61,029 bases of DNA from Ruminiclostridium sp. (GTDB lineage Bacteria > Bacillota > Clostridia > Oscillospirales > Ruminococcaceae), in contig JAFVBZ010000074.1 of NCBI GenBank assembly GCA_017479645.1, positions 1 to 61,029 of the forward strand, in the 5' to 3' direction. The notes beneath the pieces are model-generated. The model did not search any database and was not told the DNA's origin. It saw nothing but the letters and a program-made list of their open reading frames with translations. The position numbers and the translations under genes are program-made. Shown piece after piece: positions 60,519 to 61,029 of this stretch; the stretch's first letter is position 1; the number at the start of each line of letters is the position of its first letter.

Positions 60519-61029
60519 TCAGTTTCCGACGTTTGCCATACCGCCGTAGAGGATCGGGAAAATACCTGCAAGTATCATACCTATCATGATACCGAGGAAG
60601 ATGATCATAAGCGGTTCCATAAGTCCGACGAGCTTTGCGATAGCTGTCGCGGATTCGTCTTCGTAGTAATCGGCGGACTTGTTAAGGATATCGTCCAGTG
60701 CACCGGATTCCTCACCGACCATTATAATGGAGGTAAAGACGCCGGGGAACACGCCTATCTTTGTTATTGCGGTGGATAGAGCCTCACCGTGTTTTACGTC
60801 TTCTACGACGCTTTGATGGAAGAGATTTGCTATGTACTGGTTGTTAATCGTATCGGCGGACTTTTCTATGCAGTCTACCATCTGAAGTCCGGAATCGTAA
60901 AGGTTTGCCATAGTTCTTGCGAAGCGTCCCGTATAGATGACGGTAAGAAGGGGACCTACCTTTGGCATTTTTACCTTGAGTTCATCGAATTTCAGCGAGA
61001 ATGAAGGTACTTTTCTGAGATAGTGGACA
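60519..61029 (-). CDS. pilC: Type IV pilus platform protein PilC (5' end missing)
   Basis: The frame runs in from beyond the window, so only the C-terminal 170 or so residues are seen (VHYLRKVPSFSLKFDELKVK onward). It shows the second GspF domain with RFARTMANLYDSGLQMVDCIEKSADTI, the ESGALDDILNKSADYYE box and closing helices MEPLMIIFLGIMIGMILAGIFPIL. PilC is the inner-membrane platform driven by PilB and PilT. It precedes the PilMN gene. Confidence 0.93.
   Translation of the reverse strand, partial: VHYLRKVPSFSLKFDELKVKMPKVGPLLTVIYTGRFARTMANLYDSGLQMVDCIEKSADTINNQYIANLFHQSVVEDVKHGEALSTAITKIGVFPGVFTSIIMVGEESGALDDILNKSADYYEDESATAIAKLVGLMEPLMIIFLGIMIGMILAGIFPILYGGMANVGN

Overview
The window looks like a chromosomal segment of a low-to-mid G+C Gram-positive anaerobe of class Clostridia, most likely the Oscillospiraceae/Ruminococcus group. 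This is inferred from the Firmicutes-type order rimP-nusA-ylxR-ylxQ-infB-rbfA-nrnA-truB-ribF, a stage II sporulation protein R, LL-diaminopimelate aminotransferase (dapL), lipoboxes and SLH/NPxTG surface proteins, strong AGGAGG-type ribosome binding sites, and a Gram-positive type IV pilus locus. Coding density is high. There is no insertion sequence, prophage, CRISPR array or rRNA, and only one tRNA gene.

Layout. 1-2460: two acidic, NPxTG-tailed exported proteins (one cut by the window edge), a 48-residue small ORF, and a structured 5' leader. 2465-5336: a lipoprotein, then divergently a DUF1385 protein and prmC. 5613-13403 (minus strand): ftsE-ftsX-M23 hydrolase-S41 protease-like protein-greA-lysS, with a PucR/CdaR-type regulator upstream. 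13697-17070 (plus): metG, a flippase-like membrane protein and a double zinc-ribbon protein. 17424-29008: mostly minus-strand housekeeping genes (YdcF-like, dapL, lipoprotein, cysteine desulfurase, PrsA-like foldase, pheT, pheS, AI-2E-type transporter), with spoIIR on plus. 29306-29380: tRNA-Arg(CCU). 29519-37899 (plus): the large translation/transcription operon rimP to ribF. 38012-43187 (plus): a GldA/GldF/GldG-like ABC system with a DUF4340 protein. 43492-48923 (minus): a polysaccharide-deacetylase-like protein, an SLH protein and a CHAP/Fn3 protein. 48995-61029: the type IV pilus locus (pilT, pilB, pilD, two prepilins, a very large single-TM pilin-like protein, PilO-like, a PilM-PilN fusion, pilC running off the end).

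How it works together. PilB/PilT power the pilus, PilC and PilMN/PilO form the inner-membrane platform, PilD processes the prepilins at their GFTL(V/I)E sites, and a CHAP wall hydrolase directly follows pilT. FtsEX with the coiled-coil M23 hydrolase is a classical divisome-driven peptidoglycan hydrolysis module. Its partner S41 protein has lost the catalytic Lys and has its Ser shifted, and the separate NodB-type deacetylase has lost its catalytic Asp and both metal His residues, so both are read here as probable pseudoenzymes.

Intergenic DNA is unusual. It carries many perfect GC-rich hairpins arranged in islands, a 100-bp repeat present twice (96% identical) inside larger 3'-end units, a 37-bp perfect inverted repeat, a MITE-like palindrome near the tRNA, a candidate stand-alone small RNA with its own promoter and terminator (44867-44969), and a roughly 150-nt structured leader with a possible H-type pseudoknot ahead of the first full surface protein. 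No riboswitch class was recognised. All functional statements rest on motif reading by eye; no database search was run.
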